Shown: piece by piece, positions 22,358 through 34,821 of the stretch
How positions within the stretch are numbered: position 1 is the first letter of the stretch
Layout: the number at the start of each line of letters is the position of its first letter
Assembly (NCBI RefSeq): GCF_020509005.1
Contig: NC_063017.1
Span: 1,364,001 to 1,428,000 of the forward strand
Direction of reading: 5' to 3'
DNA: 64,000 nucleotides
DNA from: Fulvia fulva
Lineage: Eukaryota > Ascomycota > Dothideomycetes > Mycosphaerellales > Mycosphaerellaceae
Notes under the pieces: generated by a model
Database searches by the model: none
What the model was told of the DNA's origin: nothing
What the model saw: only the letters and a program-made list of their open reading frames with translations
Translations under genes and position numbers: made by a program

Positions 22358-23636
22358 TAAGGGTAGGCTAGGCTACGGTACTACCGGCGCCTACGGCTCT
22401 ATAGACGAAGCTCCCCTAAGACAACTAGTAGCAACTTATAGAGGACGTAAAAGGTATAGAGACTAACGATTAGCTCCTATACCGGTCTCTATAGGTAATG
22501 ATCACTTAGCTACGTAGGGCGCTAGTCCTATCGTATTACCGAGGGTAATAAGAAATGAGGACGACGTCTTAGGCGATTAATAAGGCCACCCGGAGTCAAC
22601 ACCCCTATAGCTAGGCATCGGTCGCGGCTTCGATACTAGGCCCTCGCCTAACGTACAATATAGTTACAATCCGTATTATAGTAAAGGAAGACTAGGCCGA
22701 AGTAGCGAAGCTATCGAATAAGGAGCTTACCTAGCGAATTAATTAACTAGGGGTGGTCGTAGTGAACTAATAGTCTAACGGTACTCTATAGATCTATACT
22801 AGCTCTACTACTACTAGAAGGCACCTAGAGGTATAGCTACAGTAGGCATCTAAGGTTACGGTATTAGCGAAGGTCTTAACGAAGCAATTTACGATCCTAG
22901 TCCACGATATGCCTAAAGAGTTCGACCTAACTAACTAAGGTCACCTACGTGCTCTCTAGGAGGACAACCCGGTCACTCTTAACTCTCTAATCTAGAAGGC
23001 GACTTAGCTCTATAGGAAAAGCTAGAAGGCAAGAAGGCCTCGGCGCTAATCGTATAGCTATAAGACGCGAAAGCGGCGGATCTAGTAATAGAACAAGGCC
23101 TGATCTAGCAATATAGCCTTAAGATAGTAGAAAAGCACTCCTTATCCTTCCGTGTCCTCTAATGCTTTAGATACTAATAGTATAGACACTAAACCTATAC
23201 GTATATAAATAAGTAGGCCTGCTCGAACTATATAGGAGACTATATGTCTAGGGACTATATATCGGCTACGAGGCGGTCCGCGAACTGTCCGGGGTACTAC
23301 CTATCGTATAGCTCAGAATGCCCGTAGCGGAAACGAGCGAAACACAAGGTAATCACAAATAGAACCGTCGCTCTAAGGTTCTATAGCGACCGTAAGGCTA
23401 GTCTATACCGGAACTAGCTAGCGGCGGTCGGGCATAAGCGCCCTAGGGCCGAGGACGATATATAGGATACATAACCTAGGGCGTACGGGAGGCCACGTGC
23501 TCTACTAGTTACGGCGAGGGAATCTAACTAGGCCCGGCTCCCCTTTAGTATATAGCCGATAGGCGTAGACTAGGACGTATAGGGCAGTAGGACATAGGAC
23601 GATATAGAGGAAATGATTGTCGATACCGATAACTAG
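22358..23636 (+). pseudogene. LINE-1 C ORF1, degraded
   Basis: Collinear with copy A ORF1. The ATG is lost (aagggtag at the start site), knuckle Cys codons are changed to Tyr and many CAG codons to TAG. The end GATAACTAG corresponds to GATGACTAG of copy A, so the ORF2 ATG has become ATA. Confidence 0.8.
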
Positions 23637-26600
23637 CCTCGATACGCTTAGCATTATCTAGTATAACGTTAACTATAGTAAGGATATAGTATAGAACCAT
23701 TTCCTATACGAGGCGGACCCGTACGTCTACTACGTCCTAGTAATCTAGGAGCTATAGATTAACCCGTACTATAAGAGACTAACGACCTATAAGTTACTAG
23801 GCTATACGACATACCTACGAGGCGACGGTAGACCCCGTACGTACTTCTATATTAGTAAGGACATACTAGAATCCGACTAGGAGGTAGTATACTACGTAGA
23901 CGAAGAAGGCGGGGGCGATATTACCTCCCTCTACGTAGGTAGCACTTAGATACACAACATATATATATAACCGCTAGCCTCGAGGTCGAGCCGCGACCTT
24001 AGGGTCTATAGACACCTAGATAGTGCGCTTAAGAGACAAGGCTACTATATCGTAGTAGGAGACTTTAATATACACTACCCTTCCTAGGAAAGCCTTATAT
24101 AGCCGCACCCTATAGCCGACGAAGTAATCGACTTGATAGCGAGCAACGTAATTGCCCTTAATACCCTAAAGGACCTAGGCACCTAGAAGAGAGGGGGACT
24201 CTAAGGCACGATCGACCTCTCCTAGATCTCGGATAGCTACTACTATATAGTAACCTACTATAGGATCGAACATAAACTCGAGGCGTCGTTAGACTATATA
24301 CTAGTTAGGACCTCTATTACGATAGAGATATAATATACACTAGCGAGAACCCCTAAGCTAAACTAGGGAAAGGCCTACTAGGCTAATATCTAGGTATACC
24401 TCGACGACTCCGAGAGGCTAGTCTAGATCGCGTAGTAGCAATACAATAGTAAAGGGGAGATAGACGAGGTAGTATAAGGGTTAATAGACGAAATAGGAAA
24501 AGCGACCTTACTCTACGTTCCGCTTACCTAACTAACGATATAGTCTAAACTATACTAGACGCCGAAGTGTACTACAACGGTAAGAGAAGCAAGGAGAGCC
24601 CGCCGGGTATAGACGAGTAGCTATAGCGAGGAGGCCTAGAACGTATATAGGGAGGTATACTAATAGAAGAAAGCTACGATACGGAGGAAGAAAGTAGTCG
24701 GCTAGAGAGCTATAGTAGAAGAAATCGCCGACAAGCTAGCGAGGATGTAAAAGCTAGCGAAATGGGCCCGACAGGACCCTATATAGGGCCCCTCCTTCTC
24801 TATCCTAGCGCTATAATCGCCTAGTAGCCCGGTTAGCGACCCTGAGGCCAAGGCGCGTCTACTAGCTAGCAAGTTCTTCCCGCCCCTAGTCGAGGCTAAT
24901 CTAAGCGACATAAACAGCTCTACTCCCCTAGCCCCTAGCATCGCGGTCTAATAGGAGGTGTCCAAGGGAAATGTTGCCGCTATTCTTAGGAAGTTACTAG
25001 CGAAGAAAGCCCCGGGGCCGGATAGGATCCTAAACGAACTACTAAAGAAGTGTAGAGATTAACTAGCCCTAGTAGTCGTAGCGATCTTTAACGCCTACCT
25101 ATAGACCGGATACCACCCGATAGCTTTTAAACAATCGACGACAGTGGTCCTACGCAAGCCGCAGAAGGAAGACTATACGCAGGTGAAGTCGTACCGCCTA
25201 ATTACGCTCCTTAACACTCTTAGGAAGGCGCTTAAGAAGCTGGTTATAACGAGACTCTCCGAGGCGGTAGAGGAGTACTCCCTACTCCCGGACACCTAGA
25301 TAGGTACGCGCCTATAGCGGTCGACGCTATCCGCGATAGAACTTATCACCTCTAAGGTAAAGGCTATCTAGTATAGGAATAGGGACAAGGTGGCATCCTT
25401 ACTTAGTCTAGACATATCGGGAGCCTTCGACTACGTGTTATACCCGCGGCTACTCTATATCCTAAGGTCGAAAGGACTCCCTAAGTAGCTTGTCAACTTC
25501 GTACGGTCCTACCTCTAAAACCGTAGTACGTCGATCCTAGTCGGTTAGTATAAAAGCCTATTTTAAGTAGTCTATACTAGAATCCCGTAAGGCTTAACGC
25601 TAGTACCTATCCTATTCCTCTTCTTTATAGCGACGCTGCTCCTAGCCCTAGAATCCTAGAACACCGCTACGAGCGGCTTCGTAGACGACACGAACATCCT
25701 ACCGTAGTCTTCCTCGACTAAGGAGAACTATAGGCTACTAGAAGAGAAGCATAAGATCTACGAGGACTAGGCTAGGAGGTATAGGGCTCGGTTTGCCCTA
25801 GAAAAGTACAATCTAATATACTTTACGCGCCGGCTACGGTTCTATAATATATAAGCTTCTATCTAGATATAGGGGTATACGACTAACCCGGTAAATTAGC
25901 TTAGGATCCTCGGACTATAGATAGACCCGGCGCTACGGTAGAGGAAGTACGTATAGGCAATATTACGGAAAGCTAAATAGAATATAGCATTATACTAGAG
26001 GCTCACTACGTCTATATAGGGGGCGGACTTCCGGTAGTCACGACTTCTATATACGGCTATTATACGGCCAGTCCTTACCTATAGTAGCTAAGTGTGGTCC
26101 TTAGGCGAGAGGGCCTGCCTATCGAAGGGACTCGTCGCGCCGCTAGCGAAGATCTAAAACCAATGCCTAAGGAAGGTCACCGGGGCATATAAGTCGATAC
26201 TAACGAGGATACTTAAGCACGAGACCGCTATACCGCCGATCGACCTATATATCTAGGGACTACGGACCTCCTACTTAGGCAAGTCGGTATAGTACCTAGT
26301 ATAGAAGGTCATCGCTAGTATAGTCGTAAGGGCCCGCGAATTAGTACTAGCGTAAAAGGGCATTCGACCCGGAAACGAGCCGAACTACCGGGTAAGGGAC
26401 GAATAGCTAGCAATATAATAGGAAGGTAAGAAATTGTTTATAGAGTAACTATAGAAAGAGAGGTGGAACAACTAGGTTGTGGGGCATAGTAGACGCCCTT
26501 AGCTAGCGGGACAACCTAAGGAATGGTCAGCTACAAAATCCGCGGGTAAGTACCCCCTAAAGCTTATCTACTACCGCCTTACGAGGGTATAGAGTAGTAT

Positions 26601-26940
26601 AGTAACCTAACTACAAAGCGAACATATCGGCCTCTAGGGGTACCTATTATAGAGGAAGGTTCTAGAATACACGAACACTAGCTACCCCTACAGCTATTAC
26701 TCCTAGAATATACGGTACGTACTCCTCGTCTACCCGAGGTAGTCGCTAGGAAGGGGGGAGTAGATAGTAAAGGCGAGGAACCGGACGATTAGGGCACTTC
26801 TTAATAACGTTAAGGACCTACGGCGCATTACGAACTAGATACTAGAGAAGGGCTAGCTAGAACAGTACCGCCTAGTAGGAGTAGTATAGGAAGAGAGGAC
26901 ACGGCGTAGCGCGACGAGACTAGCTAGGAGCGGGGGCTAA
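23629..26940 (+). pseudogene. LINE-1 C ORF2, degraded
   Basis: A frame of exactly the same length as in A (3312 bp), with no net indel, but dozens of stops. The region 25125-25190 is nearly unmutated and identical to the other copies, including TTVVLRKPQKEDYTQVKSYR, a small island in an otherwise saturated copy. RT palm and FVDD positions are recognisable. Confidence 0.85.
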
Positions 26941-27189
26941 CGGGGTAGTGATATAGACTACGCACGTTTAGAGGGAAAGCTAATCTAGATAAGGAGAAGT
27001 CGGGGGCGGGAAGGGTTTTCACCTATTCGGGTTTCCCTTTGTATATAATAATAGATATATACCTATATAGGCCGAGTAGGGTCCTAGAATAGGGGAATGA
27101 CAAATCTATCTATCTATATATACCTACGCGTAAGCCATCCTAAGGTCACTAGGCGCGCCCTTACTTACTAGGCTAGTTAGTCGTCTATA

Positions 27190-27400
27190 TTTTAGTAGTT
27201 AATAAGGGGGGGTTTTAAGTATATACCCGGTAGCATTATTAGTACATTTTAGTAAAATCAAGGTCAAGGTCGACTCGAAGTCGAAATCTTAAGGTATTAA
27301 GGCACCTAAGGTCAAGGTTCTTAGTATTAAGTAAAGTAAGTACAACGTTACGAGCAAGGTTACGAACAAGGTCATAAGTTTTAGTTATATCTTTATTGAG
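27190..27400 (+). other. Gypsy-1 5' leader
   Basis: Region between LTR and gag. It contains a G run (about 27203-27209) and a repetitive AAGGTCAAGGT/GAACAAGGT tract (27256-27385). A primer binding site should start at 27190, but RIP has blurred it and I cannot assign the tRNA. Confidence 0.4.
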
Positions 27401-28890
27401 GTTCGAGTCGTTTGCTAGTATTAGAGCTAGCTAAGAGTTACTAGAAAGTCTAATAAAGGCATATAGGCCTTATAGGGAGGCTATAATCCTAGAAGGGATA
27501 GAAGACTCGGATAGCAACAAAGATAACACCCCGGAGGCTTTAGGCTCTATTAAGGGCAAGGAAAGAGTACGACGAAGTGACTAAGAAGAGGATGACTTAA
27601 ATAAGGGCACTATAACGTTAGGAATGCCCTATAGTCCGGATGCAATAGTAGCCTTGTTTAGCCGTCTTACTATTACTATAGAAAATGTAGGGCCTCGCTT
27701 CCCTACTCTAGGGAGTCCGGAAAACCCCCTCTTTAATAGTAGGAACGCTACTAAATTCTAGGAGAGGTTCAATAATCTTATAGACTAGTATCTACTAAGG
27801 CTATTAATTAAGAAAGACAACTTCTAGGGTCGTTTCGAGCGTAACTACGAGACTACTATCCGACGTTTAGTAATAAGGTTAGAGGGATAGCAAGTGAGGC
27901 GGAGCACCTTTAGGAGGTCCTTCTTAGCTAAATTTTCGAGATTCGATACCTATTCGATATTAGGAAGTCGAGAATATCTTAAATAGATAGTCCGGGCCGA
28001 GAAAGGGAAAAGCCCTAAGGAATAGGATATAAAGGAGTTTATCCGTCTCTTCGTAGCCTCTAGCAACCTAATTGATCCCGAAGACCTCGATAATAGCTCC
28101 CGTAGCCGTCTTCTACTTTAGGAGCTCCTAGAGTCAGTTACTAAGGCAGTTTATAAGAAATGTAGTCTCTATCCAAAGTAGCCTAAGAAGTTTCGGCGCT
28201 TTTAAAAGATACTAGACGAGGCGACAAGTATCGCTAATAGTAAAGAAGGATAGAAGGCCGTATATACGGACTTTCTACTTACTTTACCGTAGCTTTATTA
28301 GTTAGTTATAAAGTAGATACCGCGCTTGATCCCTAAGATTAAAATACTTACTAAACTAGCTATTTCCGCTACTATCGACGATGACCTTATTTTGAAAATA
28401 CTAGAAATAAATATTCGGGCTTACTAACGAGGTCGCGCGGCGGAGGTTAGATCCTTTAACCCTAGTAAAAATTAAAGGTCGATATAACTATAGAACCCCG
28501 ATCGCGTACCTAAACTATATATTTACTTAATATAGCGCCCGCAGTTATAGAACCGCGAGTAGTCTAAAGCGCTTAATAGGTGCTATTATAACTATAGTAG
28601 TACGGAACATTAGGCTAATAGGTGCCCCGCGATGCTATTTCTTATCTTATAAGGGTATGTCTTTTAAGCGACGAATAACTAGTAGTACCTAGGAAAGAAG
28701 ACCGATCTAAATCCCCCTAAGTTTAACTTCCGACGGGACTATAGTAAGCCTAAGCTCCTTTATATACTTCCGTAGCTTAAGGAACACTATAGCCCGATTC
28801 TATTTAATAAGGACATAAAAATCCCTACGCTTCGGAAACAATAGATAGGTCGAGATTATACTAGTGTCTTAAGCGTAAAAGCTTCCTAAC
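27400..28890 (+). pseudogene. gag: Gypsy-1 gag (right copy)
   Basis: Reading through TAG, the frame encodes a Gag: an acidic linker (SDSNKDNTPEA, about 27500), a helical capsid-like core (FNNLIDQYLLRLLIKKDN to about 28300), and a CCHC knuckle at about 28583-28627 (YYNYSSTEH.ANRC, with one Cys mutated to Tyr). The frame is cut at 28890 by Copia-B and continues at 44865. The left copy preserves the uncut join. Confidence 0.72.
28886..28890. repeat. Copia-B target site duplication
   Basis: ctaac here and at 44860-44864. The unfilled site with a single gttag is present in the inverted left copy at 9813-9817, an unusually direct confirmation. Confidence 0.92.
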
Positions 28891-29298
28891 TATTAAATAG
28901 GTATAGTGTGTATATATACGGAAGTTAGGACACGTAATAGGGAAGGAGGAAGGACTAATATAGTATACGAAGGTATATAGTAGAACAGTGTTTAGTACTA
29001 AAGGTGTCTCTACTATCGGTATAGAGACTACGTCTCTTATACCTATATAGAGGGATATTACTCTAGTCCTAGTTCTATTTTACTACGCCTTATCGGTTTT
29101 ACCTATGTCTTATCCTATAACGGCAGTTCCTCCGACAGTCTTATACTAACTAGCTAAGTAACTTTAGGTCCTCTAAGTCGCTCCTACTATTCGTACGGTA
29201 TCTTAGTAGTATTACCGTACTATTGTCTCGACTAGCTTAGTATATACTAAGTTAGTCTTAGTACCGTACGACATACCTACTAATCTATATTTGTAATA
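28891..29298 (-). repeat. Copia-B 3' LTR
   Basis: 408 bp, starting TATTAAATAGG (TGTTA in the partner) and ending GTAATA (originally TAACA). It differs from the 5' LTR almost only by RIP-type transitions. Confidence 0.9.
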
Positions 29299-29492
29299 CT
29301 CCTACTTAGCTCGTAAGGTAAGGAACGATTGTTCCTACTATACTAGCTATAGCTATCGTACGAAGGTCTAGAACTAGGGACCGGCTAGCGGTTTAGTTAA
29401 ACTATCTACTACTATCTCCTTAGTATAGTAGTACTCTACTTTAATCTTCCTCTACTACTAGAGGTGCCTAATATAGTTATAGGTAACATTAA
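29299..29492 (-). pseudogene. pol: Copia-B pol, C-terminal end
   Basis: The last part of RNase H and the C-terminus, homologous to the DVAYNYVRHLWWQKK region of Copia-A and onwards. Copia-A2 separates it from the rest of pol (39936 onwards). Frames are broken. Confidence 0.65.
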
Positions 29493-29494
29493 TG

Positions 29495-29730
29495 TGTCTT
29501 AAGAACATATAGGCCGTAGGACAAGTATATAGGTATAGGTGTATTATATAACTAGATCACGTGACTAGGGTTTACTAGCCTATAGGCTAGTAAACATCCG
29601 GACACCTAGCATCTACCTATACTAATACCGGCGATACTATATCTAGATATACGCTATCCTAGTAGGTCCTTCTTCGTCTTTTGTATAATCCGCCGTCTTC
29701 TACTACTACGTAACTTATACCTATTTAATA
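29495..29730 (+). repeat. Copia-A2 5' LTR
   Basis: About 236 bp, matching the Copia-A LTR with RIP changes. The first bases (TGTCTTAAGAACATA) contain a small irregularity compared with TGTTGAGAACATA, so the exact start is uncertain by two bases. Confidence 0.85.
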
Positions 29731-30236
29731 GGTTATAAGCCCGGGTTAGTAACTCGGTATTTCACCCTCGACAAAGTCGTATTAGAGTTATTCCTCTTCA
29801 GAACAAAAGGAAGGCAGACTAGAGGCCGTACCCGCCTTATATAGGGAGCTATAGCCGTGCTATAGGTATATATAAGACGTAAAAGAGCCTAGTAAGGCAC
29901 TATTAGACTTCGAGTTAGGGAGCCTATACTAATACCTTAGACAAGTAGGCGAGCTTACTAAGAAGAGTCGCTCTCCGGACATCGCGTTCGTATCGACTAA
30001 CTGTTTATTCTAAGAGAGCCGTAGTGTCTTAGAAACCCCCTCTACTAAGAGAGTTACGCTACAGTGTCTTAGCACTAATACGATCCTTACCGACCGACTT
30101 TCCTCCTCTTCCCGGCGGATAGCCATCCTCTCCGCTATTAACCTCGCGTTCGTTTTATCCTATTTCGATCCGATCGCGTACGACCGAATACATCCTTTTA
30201 CCTAAGGGTAGCTAACCTATCCCTTACCTTATCAAA
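29731..30236 (+). other. Copia-A2 primer site and leader
   Basis: GGTTATAAGCCC directly after the LTR is the mutated form of the tRNA-iMet-type primer site seen in Copia-A. The remaining leader is non-coding and corresponds to the hairpin-bearing leader of Copia-A. Confidence 0.65.
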
Positions 30237-33200
30237 ATAGAGAACGAGACTAGGTTTATAAGAAAGAGAGTAGCACCTGTTCTAATAAGAGAGAACCACG
30301 AAACATAGTTCAAGCTAATAAGAATATACTTAGTATTAAAGTAGGTTAACTAGGTCCTCGAAGACATTATTACGGACATTCCCGCTATAACCCTATCTAT
30401 AGCGACATCCTCTATATTATCGGAGTCATCCCTTCCTTTAGATCAAGCGATAAGGAAGGCATTGTATAGACGGTATAATACTACGGCCCTATATACGATG
30501 TATATCTATCTGTGGACAGATAACTAAGAGATAATATACGAGATCCGGTATACGAAGGAGTTGTAGGAATAGGCTAAAGCCAAATATAAGAGAAGACTTC
30601 TCGCTACTAGAAGAAGTTTGCTTTAGCAATATACTAATTTCGTGATAATAGAGGACCAGTTAATAGATAACGCCTAGTAGGAGCTTAGCTTAATTATAAG
30701 GAGGGCTGTTTTAATCTCGCCTTAGTTCTAAGATATTAAGACTAAGGACAGAAAGATCTAGTAACTCTTAGTAGCTCTACTAGACTTATTTAGCTCAATT
30801 CGCGATGCAATTGATGCCTAGGTAAATCTCTTACTATAAGACATTCTTACAATTCTTAGGGAGAAGTAAGAATCAATGATTTATTAAGGGATAGCTATGT
30901 TCGCTAAGAAGGGTTTCTAGGGCAAGCTTACGTACTATCTCTATAGTAGTGACCATTTTATAAGCAAGTGCCCACACCTTTCTACAGCTCAGTAGGCTAT
31001 TAGGAACACGGACAAACTAGCTAGGGTTATCTACTCTACTAAGAGACAACCGTCACTACCTCGTAGGAGGTCATTATTACTAAACCTTCGTAACGTCCTT
31101 AAGGTAATAACGGACCTTACAAAGTAGATAAAGGAGAGCCGTAAGCCAAAGGCCTCCTCTAGTAAGCCTATAAGGGCCTATACGACCTAGGAAGACGTAT
31201 CAGACTCTAAGATACTATTAGAAGATAATGATGTTAATAAGGTTGCCTATTCTACTATAGAAGCTAAAGGTAAGTACCCCTCGTCCGAGTAGTTACTTGA
31301 CTCTTATACATTATTATATATAACTGACCAAGATTTACTATTTAGGACTCTAAAGCCTCTTTAAAAGAGGAAGTGGATCAAGGTTAGGGGTGGCTATCTA
31401 CAAGCTATATATATAGGAAGGGTAGTAATAGGTAGTCCTTCTAGAAAGCAAATTGTCTTAGAAAATGTCCTGTTTGTTCCTAGCCTTAGAGTTAGTCTTG
31501 TTTCGTAGAATTAGTTTAGCTAACAGTTTGCTATCTAACTACCTAGTTTCACCCTAAAATTCTTGTCTAGTAAACCCGTGATCTAGACTAAACTTCGAGG
31601 AGGAGTACCGTTTATCTACTCGATCTCGGAAATTCTTAAGCTATAGTATACTAGTATACTCTCTTAAGAACGTGATGGCACCGCTATAGCTAATACTAAG
31701 TCCGAAGATCAGTAGGAGCTATAGTATAGAAGATGTATACACCTTAGTAAGGGAATACTAAGAAACCTATATAGAGTCACTAATAAGAAAGATCCTATTC
31801 CTATTCCTTCTAAACACTAGAATTGTAAGGTCTGCTCCCTTAGAAATATAAGGAAGTTCAAAGGACCTACTATAGAGAGGAAAGGGGAAAGGCTGGCCCT
31901 TATCTCTATTAACATCTATAGGCCTTTTTAGGGCGTAGTCTCTAGGCTAGGATACAAATATTAGCTTAAGATTGTAGATAACTTCTCTAGGAAGAAGTGG
32001 GTAATCCCTTTGAAGGCCAGGAGCGACGCTCCTATAGCCCTACGGGATTAGAAGGTCTAGGCAGAACGGTAGTCAAGGTGCTTTCTGTCTACGATCCGTA
32101 GTGATAGTATAAAGGAAATTCTCGCCTTACTAAAAGAGTAGGAGAAAGAGTTTAGTACTTAGATAGACACAACTGATGCCTACAACTCTCTTCAAAATTG
32201 ACCTATAGAAAGGTCAATTTAAGCCTCTAAGAACATAGTCCGGGCTATACTTAAAGACTCTAGCATACTAGTTAAGTTCTAGCTAGAAGCTTTGTAAGTA
32301 TAGACTATAATTAGAAACAGACTGCCTAATAGTCCGATCATTAATAGTATTACTCTTTTACTAGAAGAAGCCTTTACTAGCTAAGTACCGTTAGTCGACC
32401 ATTTCCGCGTCTAGGGATACAAAGCTATAGTCTATATAGACCTAAGAGCCTAACCTTAAGGCTTAAGGAGAGACAAGTTGATAAACCGAGGAAAAGAAGC
32501 CGTGTTTATAGGCTACTTAGAAAACACTACAAAATAATAGCTATTCTAGGATCCCGATATAAAAGCTATAAAAGCGTATAGTCACGTCGACTAGTTTAAG
32601 AATAAGAAGGGGGGAGATATAGATCTTAGTATCACCTTTACTAACTAGCCGAGTCGAGCGCTATAGCGCAATCCTATTAGGAGGAAGCCCTTTAGGGCGA
32701 AATTTTCCGATAGGGGATTATTAGAGACACCGTTACAAAGGCTAGGAGAAAATATTAAGGCGGTTTTAATACTGTCGAAGGCCGATAACGGTAGATCTAT
32801 ACAGAACCTACCTAAGTCATTGATACTATAGTAACCGCTGTTTTTATAACTTCCCCCTCCCCTAAAAGACATTAGGGAATACCAGAAGTTTAGAGATTAG
32901 GGTACTCTAATAAAAGAAAAAGAAGATGTCGTTCAGTTCGACCTATCCGAACACCTAGCGCCGCCTTAGGTTGTAGGTAATAAGAGGTCAAGAGGGGACG
33001 GAGATAATAACTCTAAAGAGTATAAGGCTAAATACTTTAAGGCTCTTATCGCCTAGATATTCTATCTAGACCCTATAATAAGCTAGGTAGAGGAGATTCT
33101 AAACGATGTAGAAGAATATATATTTGCTACTATTAGGCAGGCTATAGCCTATTAGCAGGAAGTACTAATCCTAAAGTCCTATAAGGTAGCCGTAGGAGAC

Positions 33201-34622
33201 CCCGAATAGGGATATATATAGAAAGAGGTAATCGAGAACGAACTTATTGCCTTAGTAAGCAACAATACCTAGGAAGCAGTTATAACGCTAAAGGGTGCGA
33301 ATATAATTACTTCTAGGTAGGTCTTTAATATAAAAAGAATGATTAGTAGAGCTATTAAGAAGTTCAAGGCAAGACTAGTTATAAGAGGGTTTCTATAGAA
33401 GTATAGGGTTGATTCGAAGAGACCTTTATACCTACTATTAGACATAATACTCTCCGAGTATTTATAGTAGTAGTGTATAAGAGAGATCTCGAGATGCACC
33501 TAGTAGATATAAATAATACTTTTACCTAAAGTAGCCTTCTTAAAGACATCTATATAATCCTACCCCTAGGAGTTAAAGCACCTCTAAACATAGTATTTAA
33601 GGTCCTACGAAGCCTTTATAGGCTTAAGCAAGTAGCTAGAGACTAGAACAAGCTCTATGTTACGAAGCTAGAGAAGATTAGATTTACCTAGTCCTAGGTA
33701 GATCTATACCTACTTATCTATACAGATAGAGACCTTATAGTCCTTACCTATATAGATGACATACCTATTGTAGCTCCGAAGCTATTAGGTGTTCAGTAGT
33801 TTAAGGCTAAGCTTAGAAAAGTGTTTAAGATTAAAGATCTTAGTAAACCTACGAAGATCCTTAGAATAAGGATTATAAGAGACAGGTCCTAAGGCACTTT
33901 AAAGCTTGATTAAGGACACTATGTCTACGCTAACTTAGCCAAGATAAACATGGCTAGAGAGAAGGCTACGCCAACCTACTCACCTATAGAGAGCTACGAG
34001 TATTTAGTGCCTACGGCACCTATAGATAAGAGGTATAACAAACAGGATTACTAGAGCTATAATAGTACCTAGATATAGCTAATAACAATAACAAGGCTAG
34101 ACTTAGCATTCCCCCTTAGAAGAATTAGCTTATATGTTACTAATCCCTTGTAGTAGTATATAAAGGCTTTAAAGAAGCTCTCCCGATACCTACGGTCTTA
34201 CCTAGACCTAGGTCTTATATATAGAAAGGGAGGGGGCAATATCTAGAGATACTCGGACTCCAACTACGCTATAGATAAAGTGGATAGAGTCTCAATTCTA
34301 GGATACGTGTAGTTCCTTTATAGATTACCTATGTCCTAGATAAGTAGGAAGTAGAAGTCTATTATAACATTAATAATAGAAGCTAAGTTTATAGCTATAA
34401 ACGTAGCCGTAAAGTAGTTACAATTTCTTACTACTATCCTTAGGGAAATAGGGTGCCTAGAACTAGTAGGAAAGAGCTCTTTCTAGCCGAGTATAAGGGC
34501 AAGTAAGGGCACTATTAACGAGCTAAGGCTAGTTAAGCTTATAGGTGACAACTAAGCCGCTTTAACACTTGTTAAAGATGCCTATATATATAAAAGGTCA
34601 AAGCATATTAACGTTATATATA
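30237..34622 (+). pseudogene. Copia-A2 Gag-Pol, main part
   Basis: Collinear with the Copia-A polyprotein from the start codon (ATG changed to ATA) to RNase H, where LINE-2 enters. The Gag knuckle remains recognisable at about 30940-30975. The protease reads DSYTLLYITD where Copia-A has DSCASSHMTD: TGT became TAT, showing that the Cys was already in the ancestor. The RT motif reads YIDD for HVDD, again explained by CAT to TAT. Many stops. Confidence 0.85.
34613..34622. repeat. LINE-2 target site duplication (3' side)
   Basis: gttatatata, repeated exactly at 39517-39526 on the other side of LINE-2, within the RNase H coding region of Copia-A2. Confidence 0.85.
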
Positions 34623-34821
34623 GATAGATAGATAGATAATTCATTTACCCGTTGTAGTGCCCTCCGGCCCATGCGGGTTTATGTCTATATATGTTACTGC
34701 ATAAGGTAGGAAACCTATTCCTAGGTAAAAACCTCCTCTCCTTCTCTAATAGCTTCCTTGCCATGAGTTCTCAGTTTTCCTTCCATTAGGGTGCACTAGT
34801 GTCATGGTGGTTAGCCTCTGA
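34623..34821 (-). other. LINE-2 3' UTR and tetranucleotide tail
   Basis: Contains a segment resembling the LINE-1 3' end: in the sense direction TTTTTACCTAGGAATAGG, an ATATAGACATA run, then GCATGGGCCGGA and AATGAATT, followed by TATC repeats. The likeness in otherwise diverged families suggests a recognition structure for target-primed reverse transcription. Confidence 0.6.

Larger units (their letters stand above)
22105..27114 (+). mobile_element. LINE-1 copy C, heavily RIP-mutated
   Basis: About 5010 bp, collinear with copy A from the AACACGAC leader motif to the ATCT tail (about 27104-27114), but with far more TAG and TAA codons. It shows the same RIP signature at many more sites, so it is older than A, B and D or went through more sexual cycles. 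Its leader begins about 20 bases inside the canonical LINE-1 start and is preceded by a 65-base patchwork of gypsy fragments. Confidence 0.92.
20708..27189 (+). repeat. Gypsy-1 5' LTR, interrupted twice
   Basis: LTR parts lie at 20708-20922, 22058-22104 and 27129-27189, and align with the 324-bp 3' LTR at 61022-61345. Differences are mostly RIP-type. The gaps are a Fot1-like transposon and LINE-1 copy C. Confidence 0.85.

Noticed and set aside
32645..32872. A 75-codon reverse-strand frame in Copia-A2, also seen in Copia-A at 57292-57582 on the plus strand.
   Set aside because: Antisense to the variable linker between integrase and RT; no start context or motif supports it.
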